This document shows, piece after piece, positions 34,501-41,065 of a DNA stretch of 64,000 nt; position 1 is the first letter of the stretch; the number at the start of each line of letters is the position of its first letter. The position numbers and the translations under genes were made by a program. Below the pieces are notes generated by a model. The model saw nothing but the letters and a program-made list of their open reading frames with translations. It did not search any database and was not told the origin of the DNA. Origin of the DNA: Chitinophagaceae bacterium UBA1930 (GTDB lineage: Bacteria > Bacteroidota > Bacteroidia > Chitinophagales > Chitinophagaceae); assembly GCA_002337145.1 (NCBI GenBank), contig DDFK01000003.1, positions 248,001 through 312,000 on the forward strand, read 5' to 3'.

Positions 34501-36856
34501 CACCCGTACCACCACCACCAATTGCGTACACAATATTGGTTAGGGCAGTATTGGCACAAATGGTTTGTGCATTGGTGTTTGCGGCAGATGTAAGGGTAAG
34601 GGTTGCCGTTGGCTTAACCGTCATTACACCAGTAGCCGTGGCACCTGTACATACAGAGGTAACTGTATAGGTAAAGGGCGAACCTACCGTTGTTGTTGGT
34701 GTACCGCTTATGGTGAATGTACCATTGTTGTAGGTACCCGTTACGCCAGTAGGCAGGCCAGTAACCGTTGCATTGCCACCACCTGTAACAGAATAGGCAA
34801 TATTGGTAACAGGGCTGTTGATACAGGCTGTTTGGGCATCTGTGCCTGCCGCCGATGTAAGTACAATGGGCAAAGGGCTTGTTGTGGTTAGCTTAATGTC
34901 ATCCACAAAGAAGCCTTCATCGTTTCTGTCATACACTTTTGCAAAGGACGATGGGTCAGCAGCATCCATCTGGCTTTCGAAGTTTGCACAGCAAGTAGCT
35001 GCACTGGATGAGCAACCTGCTGGGCATGATGAATTGGATGAGGACTTGTTACCGTTGTTAATGGTTATTACTCGAAAGGCAAAACTGGTTGTTCCCGCTG
35101 TTGGCGTATAAACAAGTGGATTGGGCATGGTGTATGTTTTCGTACAGGTATTGGCAGTACCGCCCGTGGCAGTCCAGCCCCAGCCCGCATCACCATTGCC
35201 TCCGGCCCTTCCTACAGTAACCCATGCACCCCCATTTTCCCTTACCTGTATCACTACACCTTCCCTTGTGTCCATACCGGGCCCACTTAGCGACCGAACT
35301 GAATGGTAAAGTGAAAATTGCAGGCCTGCATATCCGGCTGTATTAATTGGGTTGAATGTACCGATTGCATTTTCCAGGCAACGGCCAATACGGCCAGAGC
35401 CCGAACCCGTTCTCGCTGTTTCTGTATTTTGGGCAAATCCTGTAAAGCTCCATGTATCGCATACGCCACTTTCAAAAGTCTGGGCAGCCAATGTATTTAC
35501 CGTTGCTGCTGTGGCATTGCCCTGTATGGCAAAATCGTAGGTAGCAGCGTTGCAACTATTGTTGTTGATGTTGATGGTTGCCGTTTTTGTACCAGTGGTG
35601 GTTGGCAAAAACGTTACTGCAAATGTTGCGGAGCCCCCAGCAGCAATAGGCGATGCAGGCGTTAATGCACCAACTGTAAATAGGGATGCATTGGCTCCAC
35701 TTACTGTAATACTGTTTACGGCAAGATTGGTTGTGCCGGTATTTTTTAATACGAATATTTTGGTGATGCTACTGTTTACGCTTACACTTCCAAAGTCGGT
35801 AAAGTCGGCTGTTGACGGCGTGGCATCGCCATCTGCTATGGTAATATTGTTGCCCGATACTTGGCTGGTGGCACCACCTATGGTTATTGTGATGGTGTTA
35901 CTTGTGGCTGTTGTTGGGCTAATGCAGTTGACATTGCTGGTTAGGCCGCAACTAATCACATCGCCGGCAACCAGACTATTGTCTGTATAGGTTGCACTAT
36001 TGGTGCCAACAGGCAATGTGTTTTTGTACCATTGATAAATAGGTGCAGTGCCGCCATTGGTTGGTGTTGCCGTAAACGTTACCGAAGCACCTGTGCAGAT
36101 ACTGCTGCCCGGGTTTGCCGATATACTAACGGTAGGGGCAACAACCGGATTGACTGTCATCGTAACCCCACCACTCAATACTTCGGGGCCTGCACATGGG
36201 GCGTTGCTGGTTAAGCCGCAAGTGATTACATCCCCATTTACCAACGTATTGCTGCTGTAGTTTGGACTATTGGTTCCTACAGGTGAACCATTCTTGTACC
36301 ATTGATAGGCAGGTGCGGTTCCTCCGTCTGATATAATGGTCAGGAATGAAACCTGCGTACCAGGACAAACATTGTTACTCGGTCCTACCAATAAAAAAAT
36401 GGTGGGCGATGGAGCAGCAAGTACCGTTATATCGGCACCATTGTCTGTACCTGCAAGAAAAGATGGATTGCTGCTTACTACACGTATGCGGTAGCCAGCA
36501 CCTGCAGTGGCACTTACAGGGATGGTTGCAGCAATGGTACCTGCTGTTGTGCTGTTTAAAGTGCCTATGTTTACAGGGCTTGCAAAAGAGCCGCTTGCAT
36601 CCGAAAGCTGTGCCGTAAATATATTACCGCTATTGAACGTACCTGTAATGGTAAAAGGTACGTTTACTGTTGTGCCTGCACAAAAGGGGCTTCCTGTAAT
36701 GGTTCCGGCATCAATCGTTACGGCTAATGGTTTAATGAAGGGTGCTTTATCATTAACAGTGGCTGTAGTTGCAATGCCATTGATTAAATATAGTTGCTGT
36801 GCCTGACCAAGTATACCAAGCATGATTAGTATGAAGCATAGTAATCTCGATTTCAT
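28580..36856 (-). CDS. Giant repetitive T9SS cargo protein with type B (gliding-motility-associated) C-terminal domain
   Basis: A 2758-residue adhesin-like protein. The order is: signal peptide (about 1-20); Ig-like segments with TAPxYQWYKNG (about 140-330); a choice-of-anchor-D-like domain (about 335-445); a cysteine-containing globular part (about 458-660); thirteen 90-residue putative-Ig repeats (about 665-1835); a second Ig and anchor-D pair (about 1840-2045); a LamG/concanavalin-like domain (about 2049-2200; LDFDGVNDYVSIP); more Ig-like modules (2230-2660); and a type B sorting domain (DLFIPNFFTPNNDGKNDVLK ... QPVGVYIYVAKI). The type B domain marks it for T9SS, usually with a PorP/SprF partner, and such a gene lies 33 bp upstream. 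No enzymatic motif was seen; adhesion or gliding is inferred. Confidence 0.9.
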   Translation of the reverse strand: MKSRLLCFILIMLGILGQAQQLYLINGIATTATVNDKAPFIKPLAVTIDAGTITGSPFCAGTTVNVPFTITGTFNSGNIFTAQLSDASGSFASPVNIGTLNSTTAGTIAATIPVSATAGAGYRIRVVSSNPSFLAGTDNGADITVLAAPSPTIFLLVGPSNNVCPGTQVSFLTIISDGGTAPAYQWYKNGSPVGTNSPNYSSNTLVNGDVITCGLTSNAPCAGPEVLSGGVTMTVNPVVAPTVSISANPGSSICTGASVTFTATPTNGGTAPIYQWYKNTLPVGTNSATYTDNSLVAGDVISCGLTSNVNCISPTTATSNTITITIGGATSQVSGNNITIADGDATPSTADFTDFGSVSVNSSITKIFVLKNTGTTNLAVNSITVSGANASLFTVGALTPASPIAAGGSATFAVTFLPTTTGTKTATININNNSCNAATYDFAIQGNATAATVNTLAAQTFESGVCDTWSFTGFAQNTETARTGSGSGRIGRCLENAIGTFNPINTAGYAGLQFSLYHSVRSLSGPGMDTREGVVIQVRENGGAWVTVGRAGGNGDAGWGWTATGGTANTCTKTYTMPNPLVYTPTAGTTSFAFRVITINNGNKSSSNSSCPAGCSSSAATCCANFESQMDAADPSSFAKVYDRNDEGFFVDDIKLTTTSPLPIVLTSAAGTDAQTACINSPVTNIAYSVTGGGNATVTGLPTGVTGTYNNGTFTISGTPTTTVGSPFTYTVTSVCTGATATGVMTVKPTATLTLTSAANTNAQTICANTALTNIVYAIGGGGTGAGVTGLPAGVTGTYNAGVFTISGTPTVTGTFNYTVTTTGPCTPQATATGTMIIKPDATIALSSAANTNAQTLCVNTALTNIVYAIGGGGMGAGVTGLPAGLAGAYNAGVFTISGTPTATGTFHYTVTTTGTCIQVTATGTITVNPDATITLTSAANTNTQTLCINTVLTNITYIIAGGGTGAGVTGLPAGLTGVYNTGMFTISGTPTATGTFNYTVTTTGTCGQTTATGTITVNPDATITLTSAANTNAQTLCINTVLTNITYTIAGGGTGAGITGLPAGLTGVYNAGIFTISGTPTATGTFNYTITTTGNCVQTTATGSITVTPDATITLTSAANTNTQTVCINTAITNITYAIAGGGTGAGITGLPAGLIGVYNAGVFTISGTPTTTGTFNYTVTTTGTCGQTTATGTITFTPDATITLTSAVNTDAQTVCINTAITNITYAVAGGGTGAGVTGLPAGLTGVYNAGVFTISGTPTATGTFNYTVTTTGTCGQTTATGTIIVTPDATITLTSAANTNAQTVCINTAVTNITYAIAGGGTNANVAGLPAGLTGVYNAGVFTISGIPTITGTFNYTVTTTGTCGQTTATGTITVTPNAAIALSSAIGTDVQAVCINIAITNITYAITGGGTGAGVTGLPAGITGTYNAGTFTISGTPTVTGTFNYTVTTTGTCGQATATGTITVNPDATITLTSATNTNAQTVCVNNAITNITYAIAGGGTGAGVTGLPAGVTGAYNAGVFTISGTPTATGTFNYTVTTTGTCAQTTATGTITVNPDATITLTSAANTSAQTLCINTAITNIVYAIGGSGAGATVTGLPSGVTGTYSTGLFTISGTPTATGTFSYTVSTTGNCAQATAMGTITVNPDATIILTSAANTNAQTVCINTAITNITYAISGGGTGASVAGLPAGLAGTYNAGVFTIAGTPIASGTFNYTVATTGSCAQKTVTGTITVNPDATIVLTSPTATLVQTVCINTAIANIVYTVSGGGTGANITGLPAGVTAVYNAGVFTISGTPTAPGTFNYTINTTGTCTQVTAAGIITVMPNVLPTISIVASPTGILCAGTPITFTATITNGGTAPIYQWKKNGGNVGTNAATYTDNTLVTGDAITCTLTSNAPCANPLTVTSNAITVTMGGPVNQVTGNSVVIANGDISPTTTDNTDFGNVNANSTVTHTFTVTNTGLTNLAINSITISGADASLFTVGILTPASPIAPGGSATFTVSFSPINAGVKTATVNINNNSCSTALFSFAIQGNGITVPASALDFDGVNDYVSIPHSALLKPASQITIEAWVNPRDVHTNTYYEIYRKEDGNGRHLFSFQEHGTILSFGLGIGTAYAELDVPINKADYENQWVHVAATYDGKTKRVYRNGVLIGSVNTTGAIITTGTSPVLIGQNQAQPEYFNGKIDEVRLWERALCQTEIQQTMNCELTMPQNGLIAYYKFNQGFASVPNPGVTTLPDASGNNLNGTLMNFALTSSTSNWVTPGGVVTGVSCTPAQFALLTPAVVISSNPVSPICQGTMVTFTATPTNGGTAPTYVWKRNGTVIPGATSATYATNTLANTDDISCVLTSSEACVTTATANSNVLQMTVNAPITPTFAPIATVCQNAMAPVLPTTSTNGISGTWSPAISTATVGTATYTFTPSTGQCGTAATVQVTVAAPTVPTFAPVAAVCQNATAPVLPATSTNGINGTWSPAVNTATAGTATYTFTPTAGQCATATTISITVNPLPTLTVSPLTSSVCLGNSITLQATSNGTVQWQGFASGINSISITPTTSGPYQATATSALGCVNTATATVTAQPVFHLNITATPNPVTNGHNVTFATSSTMPYQITAWQPAGLFTNQTANSQTIVAHNSGEYYAVGRTAAGCIDTARINVQVITINNDLFIPNFFTPNNDGKNDVLKIYGTSIQSIEMRVFNQWGEMLFETKDINRGWDGTQNGKQQPVGVYIYVAKITLLNGSVVDKKGSVNLIR
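31370..34870 (-). repeat. Thirteen 270-bp coding tandem repeats (90-aa He_PIG-like modules)
   Basis: Thirteen head-to-tail units, each beginning near ITLTSAANTNAQTVCINTA and containing GLPAGVTGTYNAGVFTISGT, are spaced at almost exactly 270 bp in the DNA (for example near 31860, 32130, 32400, 32670, 32940, 33210, 33480, 33750, 34020 and 34290). The central units are most alike; the outer units have drifted. The C-x-N and late Cys of each unit may form a disulfide. The region is prone to recombination and to assembly error. Confidence 0.9.
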
Positions 36857-36889
36857 TGGTGGTGTTTTACTGGTATATGTTTAAATTGT

Positions 36890-37891
36890 TTAGAACCTGG
36901 GGCATTTGAAAAAACCGGGCCTGTCTTTCTTGTTGCCTAAAAACGATATGGACAACTCGAATGCATTGGTGCCTTTTTCTATCTTGCCCAGTTGCGATGT
37001 GCTTACGTCGTAACTAAGGCCTATCATGAGTTTGCTGTTGATCAATAAACCAGCAAAGGGCGACACGGCATCGTTGAACCTGTAGTTTGCCCCGAGCATT
37101 ACATCGTTTGTGGCTCCTACTGCCAACTGGAAGTAGCCGCCCAGCATGGTTTCCCTTGCAGAGCCCTGCATCATGTACAATACGTTGGGAACAAAATAGA
37201 CTGCATCGGTCAGGTATGTCCTTGCACCTGCATGTAGCGTATAGCGTATGGGCATTGTTGACTTGTCGTTTTTGATGATGAACGCATCACTTGGAGCGGT
37301 GAGGTGCGATGCTGCAAAGCCGCCAAAGAAGTTGACTTTACTATTGGATGATGCGTCGTAGTAAGATATGCCTGCACCCATATCAAACACCAGTGCCGAT
37401 GATTTGGTGAGTATTTCGCTGGTTGGTATGCTTGGGTCGTAACCAACAAATGGCGTCCATTGGTTGCCGCTTTTAAACTTGCTCTGATCGAACCTTCTTT
37501 GAATAATGCCGGGCTGTAATGCAAACGATATCCTATGCCTTCCATCGGAACCGAACTTCAATCCGGTATATGCAATGGATGCCTGTGCATTCAGGTAGCT
37601 GTAACCGCCACTGCCTGCATTCTGTTGCAGAATATTGATGCCAAGGTTGATGTTCTTTTCGGTCTGCATGTCTGCCGATATGCCCACAGTTGAAAAGGCG
37701 TTGGTGATATTGCTCCATTGGTTGCGGTAAATGGCCGATACCCGATAGTCGCCATCAATAGCACCCGTCAGTGCCGGGTTCAGCCACATGGGGTACACAT
37801 AGTATTGTGAGAAATGTGGATCTACCTGTGCTTCTGTTTTATGCATGCAACACAATAGAAGCATGGTTACCAAAATTTTTACCTTGTTCAT
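36890..37891 (-). CDS. PorP/SprF family type IX secretion outer-membrane protein (second copy)
   Basis: A 333-residue outer-membrane beta-barrel protein with a signal peptide (about 1-21, ending TEAQ) and the family opening VDPHFSQYYVYPMWLNPALTG and AIYRNQWSNITNAFST. SprF is required for secretion of the type B cargo SprB in Flavobacterium, and PorP is a T9SS component in Porphyromonas. This copy stands 33 bp before the 2758-aa type B cargo and is probably its partner, which is inference from position. It aligns end to end with the copy at 40056-41054. Both finish KCPRF or KCPRL. Confidence 0.92.
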   Translation of the reverse strand: MNKVKILVTMLLLCCMHKTEAQVDPHFSQYYVYPMWLNPALTGAIDGDYRVSAIYRNQWSNITNAFSTVGISADMQTEKNINLGINILQQNAGSGGYSYLNAQASIAYTGLKFGSDGRHRISFALQPGIIQRRFDQSKFKSGNQWTPFVGYDPSIPTSEILTKSSALVFDMGAGISYYDASSNSKVNFFGGFAASHLTAPSDAFIIKNDKSTMPIRYTLHAGARTYLTDAVYFVPNVLYMMQGSARETMLGGYFQLAVGATNDVMLGANYRFNDAVSPFAGLLINSKLMIGLSYDVSTSQLGKIEKGTNAFELSISFLGNKKDRPGFFKCPRF

Positions 37892-37935
37892 AACACTTCT
37901 TATTAGGTTAATAGAATGTTTTGTTGTGGATGGTG

Positions 37936-39975
37936 TTATTGTGCCAACTGGTTTATCTTAAATTCAACACGCCTGTTCTGTTTCCTTCCTGCCGGGTTAT
38001 CGTTGTTATTGATTTTTTCTGGTGCAATAGGGCAGCATTCGCCGTAGGCATGTAAGTGTAACCGCTCTTTGTTGATGCCTTTTTCAATTAAGTAGTTTAT
38101 ACATGCCTGTGCACGTGCAGCACTTAGCTTTAGGTTGTATGCAACTGTTCCTTTAGCATCTGTATGGCCACCTACTTCAATATGCAGGTCTTTGTTGCTG
38201 TTCAGCATAGCTGCCAATGCATCCAAGGTTTTCTTGGTATTGCTGGTGAGGACATAGCTGCCAAAATCAAAATAGATCAGTCCAGGCATTGCCTGTTTGG
38301 TTTCGGTTTTAGTACTATCCGTAACTACAGGCTGTGGGTCCTTGCCTAAAGGTGCCAGATAAACCTGTATGGCAAGGTTCCTATCTGAATCCTGTATAGT
38401 TGGCATGCTATAAACTGTATCCAATGATGTGTAGCCCACTTTGCTAAATGACAAGTGTAGCGTACTGTCCTGCTCCTTTAGGTTAAAGAAGAAGTTGCCT
38501 TGTTCATTGCTTGCTGTATTGCCCGCCTGTTGCCCATTGCTGTTAAGACTAATGGATACTTCTTTTAAAGAAGCCTTTGTATTTTGGTCGCTAACGGTTC
38601 CTGTTAGGTTGTGTTTAAACAGTTTGGGCTGTGGTGGTGTATATGTTTTGGATACGGTATAAATTTCCAGGCAACAGTCGGATGTGCGGTCGGTGCTTAT
38701 ATATGCCTGTTGCAGCAGACTGTCTTTTGCATTGCTGAAAAAATAGACATCATCTTTTACCGAGTTGATGGGATAACCCATGTTTGTGGCTTGTTCCCAA
38801 TTGCCAATGGCCCCTTTACTTGCAAAAAAATCAAGGCCGCCCATTCCGGTCCTGCCATTGGAAGAGAAGACCAGCGTATTGCTTGCTGCATGGTAAAAAG
38901 GTGCCTGTTCATCGTAGGCAGTATTGATGGCCGGACCTGCATTTATGGCTTTTTGTGCATTGCCGTTGGCATCGGTTGCTGCATACCAAATATCGTTGCT
39001 GCCAAGACCGTTGGGCCTGTTGGATGAAAAGAAAATATAGCTGCCGTTTGGTGAAACAGATGGCTGCATACTACTGTATCCATCAACATTCAACAGCAGC
39101 TTTACCGGGTTGCCTAAAGTACCCGTTGCAGGGTCCCTTTGGCACATATAGATGGCAGCAAGTGATTGGTTGCTTTGTTGCTCCCAAACAGAAAAATAGA
39201 ACCGTTTGCCATCGGCAGTTACAGATGATGTACCCTGATGATTGGCTTTGTCTATAGCTGCAATTACTATTGGCTCAAGCTGCCTTGCCGTATCTTTTAC
39301 AGAAAGCCTGTAAAGCCTGTTTGTATGCGGCACTTCTTTTTTTATGGCCGTATCTATACGGGTGGAAGTAAAGAGCAATAAACTGTCGCCAATAAGTGAT
39401 ACTGCATAGTTGCCGTTTTTATTGTTTATCGGCGATGCAAGTTTGCCTATATTGAAATTAGCCTGTTCCTTTCCGCTTAGCTGTGTACTGATGAAAGCAA
39501 GGTTGTCCAGTTCCTGCTGTGCCAGGGCCGTAATGGTTTTATTACTTGCCTGTTCCGTTAAACATAGGTTTAACTGTTTTTCAGCCTCATCGTATTTCTG
39601 GTTGGCCCTTAGGCTTGTGCCATACCATAACCTTGTTTCGGGATATTGTTTTGCATCTTTCCTGATTATTTCTGCATAGGTTTTTTCTGCATCGGCATGC
39701 ATATTCAGTTTTCGGTAGCATTCTGCCAAATTGTACAAGGCTTTCAGCAGTTCGTTACCGGTTGGCTGTTGCTTTCTTGTAGTACGCTTTACTGTATATG
39801 GTTTAAACGAACCCTTGTCGGTACTAAGTCCCAGGTATTTTTTATAGCTCTCTGCGGCATCGTAATAAGAGCCGGCCGTAAACAGCACATTGGCTTTATG
39901 CAGGTACTGTGTATTTTGTGCAATGGTCATTTTTGCACAAAGCATGGCCAGTAGAATAAAAGCATATCTATTCAT
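37936..39975 (-). CDS. PorE-like OmpA family protein (TPR, PD40 propeller, CarboxypepD_reg, OmpA)
   Basis: A 679-residue protein whose domain order equals that of PorE, the T9SS peptidoglycan anchor of Porphyromonas: signal peptide (1-19); TPR-like helices (about 20-165, with LYNLAECYRKLNMHADAEKTYAEI); a WD40/PD40 propeller (about 180-430, with SVSPNGSYIFFSSNRPNGLGSNDIWYA-type blades); a carboxypeptidase-regulatory-like beta domain (about 455-535); and an OmpA peptidoglycan-binding domain (about 565-679; YFDFGSYVLTSNTKKTLDAL, EVGGHTDAKGT, GRKQNRRVEF). The length also fits. It lies between two PorP/SprF genes. Many OmpA proteins of this design occur outside the core T9SS, so the exact role is inferred. 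Confidence 0.88.
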   Translation of the reverse strand: MNRYAFILLAMLCAKMTIAQNTQYLHKANVLFTAGSYYDAAESYKKYLGLSTDKGSFKPYTVKRTTRKQQPTGNELLKALYNLAECYRKLNMHADAEKTYAEIIRKDAKQYPETRLWYGTSLRANQKYDEAEKQLNLCLTEQASNKTITALAQQELDNLAFISTQLSGKEQANFNIGKLASPINNKNGNYAVSLIGDSLLLFTSTRIDTAIKKEVPHTNRLYRLSVKDTARQLEPIVIAAIDKANHQGTSSVTADGKRFYFSVWEQQSNQSLAAIYMCQRDPATGTLGNPVKLLLNVDGYSSMQPSVSPNGSYIFFSSNRPNGLGSNDIWYAATDANGNAQKAINAGPAINTAYDEQAPFYHAASNTLVFSSNGRTGMGGLDFFASKGAIGNWEQATNMGYPINSVKDDVYFFSNAKDSLLQQAYISTDRTSDCCLEIYTVSKTYTPPQPKLFKHNLTGTVSDQNTKASLKEVSISLNSNGQQAGNTASNEQGNFFFNLKEQDSTLHLSFSKVGYTSLDTVYSMPTIQDSDRNLAIQVYLAPLGKDPQPVVTDSTKTETKQAMPGLIYFDFGSYVLTSNTKKTLDALAAMLNSNKDLHIEVGGHTDAKGTVAYNLKLSAARAQACINYLIEKGINKERLHLHAYGECCPIAPEKINNNDNPAGRKQNRRVEFKINQLAQ

Positions 39976-40055
39976 ATAATACTATTTCTTAATGAAAATT
40001 GTATAGTTGTGTGGTGCTTGTAGTAAGCTATTGTATGTATGGGCTTTTTATATTG

Positions 40056-41054
40056 CTATAAGCGTGGGCACTTGTAATAGTTGTCGTTGTTTTTCTGTCC
40101 GAACAATGTAACGGACAGTTCAAAGGCATTGCTTCCTTTTGCCATCTTGCTCAGTTCCGAACTGGTTACATCATAGCTTAGTCCTATCATCAGTTGATTG
40201 TTCATGACGATTCCTGCAAAGGGCGATATTGCATCTTTTATCCTGTACTTGGCACCCAGCATTACGTCGGCCTCATCGCCTGCGGCTACCTGGAAATAGC
40301 CGCCCAGCATGGTTTCGCTTGCCGTGCCCTGTTTCATGTACAGTGCATTTGGAATAAAGTAAACTATATCCGAAAGTATGATCCTTGCACCTGCATGCAC
40401 TGCGTATCTTATAGGCAGTTTTGACTTGATGCCTTTTACCAGGAAAGGGTCTTCTGGCTGTGTGAGATGCGATGCAGAAATGCCGCCAAACACAGTTATT
40501 TTGTTTTCCTGTGATGTGTTGTAATAAGAGAGGCCAGCTCCCAGGTCGAACACAAGTGAAGATGTTTTTGTTAGGATATCGGATGTGGGAATGTTGGGGT
40601 TGTACCCAATAATGGGCACCCATTGGTCGCCGCCTTTAAAGGCAGATTCATCGAACCTTCTTCCAATGAAACCGGGCTGCAATGCAAAAGCTATCCTGTG
40701 GTTGCCATCGGCTCCCAGCCTGATGCCGGTGTACGAAATGGCAGCCTGTGCATTGAAGTACCTGTAACCGCCGCTACCCGCAGTTTGCTGTAACACATTC
40801 ACACCAAAATTGATGCTCTTCTCTGTCTGGAAATCTGCCGAAACCCCTACGGTAGAAAACGCATTGGTTACATTGCTCCATTGGTTCCTGTATACAGCCG
40901 TTACACGGTAACTTGCTTCCGCAGTACCTGCCAATGCTGGGTTTAACCACATGGGATAGGCATAGTACTGCGAAAAATGCGGGTCTACCTGTGCCTTTGT
41001 ACCATTGCTGAAACAGCATACAAACAGGCATACCAGCATTAAGTTCGTTTTCAT
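40056..41054 (-). CDS. PorP/SprF family type IX secretion outer-membrane protein (first copy)
   Basis: A 332-residue paralogue of the protein at 36890-37891. It has the same opening (QVDPHFSQYYAYPMWLNPALAG), the repeated phrase RNQWSNVTNAFSTVGVSADFQTEK split between two blades, and the closing KCPRL. The signal peptide is at about 1-21. It begins 11 bp after the stop of the 941-aa type B cargo, so the two are almost certainly co-translated, with the cargo upstream. This supports pairing of each PorP with its own cargo. Confidence 0.92.
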   Translation of the reverse strand: MKTNLMLVCLFVCCFSNGTKAQVDPHFSQYYAYPMWLNPALAGTAEASYRVTAVYRNQWSNVTNAFSTVGVSADFQTEKSINFGVNVLQQTAGSGGYRYFNAQAAISYTGIRLGADGNHRIAFALQPGFIGRRFDESAFKGGDQWVPIIGYNPNIPTSDILTKTSSLVFDLGAGLSYYNTSQENKITVFGGISASHLTQPEDPFLVKGIKSKLPIRYAVHAGARIILSDIVYFIPNALYMKQGTASETMLGGYFQVAAGDEADVMLGAKYRIKDAISPFAGIVMNNQLMIGLSYDVTSSELSKMAKGSNAFELSVTLFGQKNNDNYYKCPRL

Positions 41055-41065
41055 TGCAGTTGCGG

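Noticed and set aside
30738..34543. Long plus-strand open frames opposite the giant adhesin (for example 30738-31433 and 32942-33748, some very Cys-rich)
   Set aside because: They repeat every 270 bp in step with the minus-strand protein repeats, have no start context or family features, and are shadows of codon bias in the real gene.
31370..34870. Regularly spaced repeats that could suggest a CRISPR or satellite array
   Set aside because: The units are 270 bp, in frame, without spacers, and encode a coherent 90-residue protein module.
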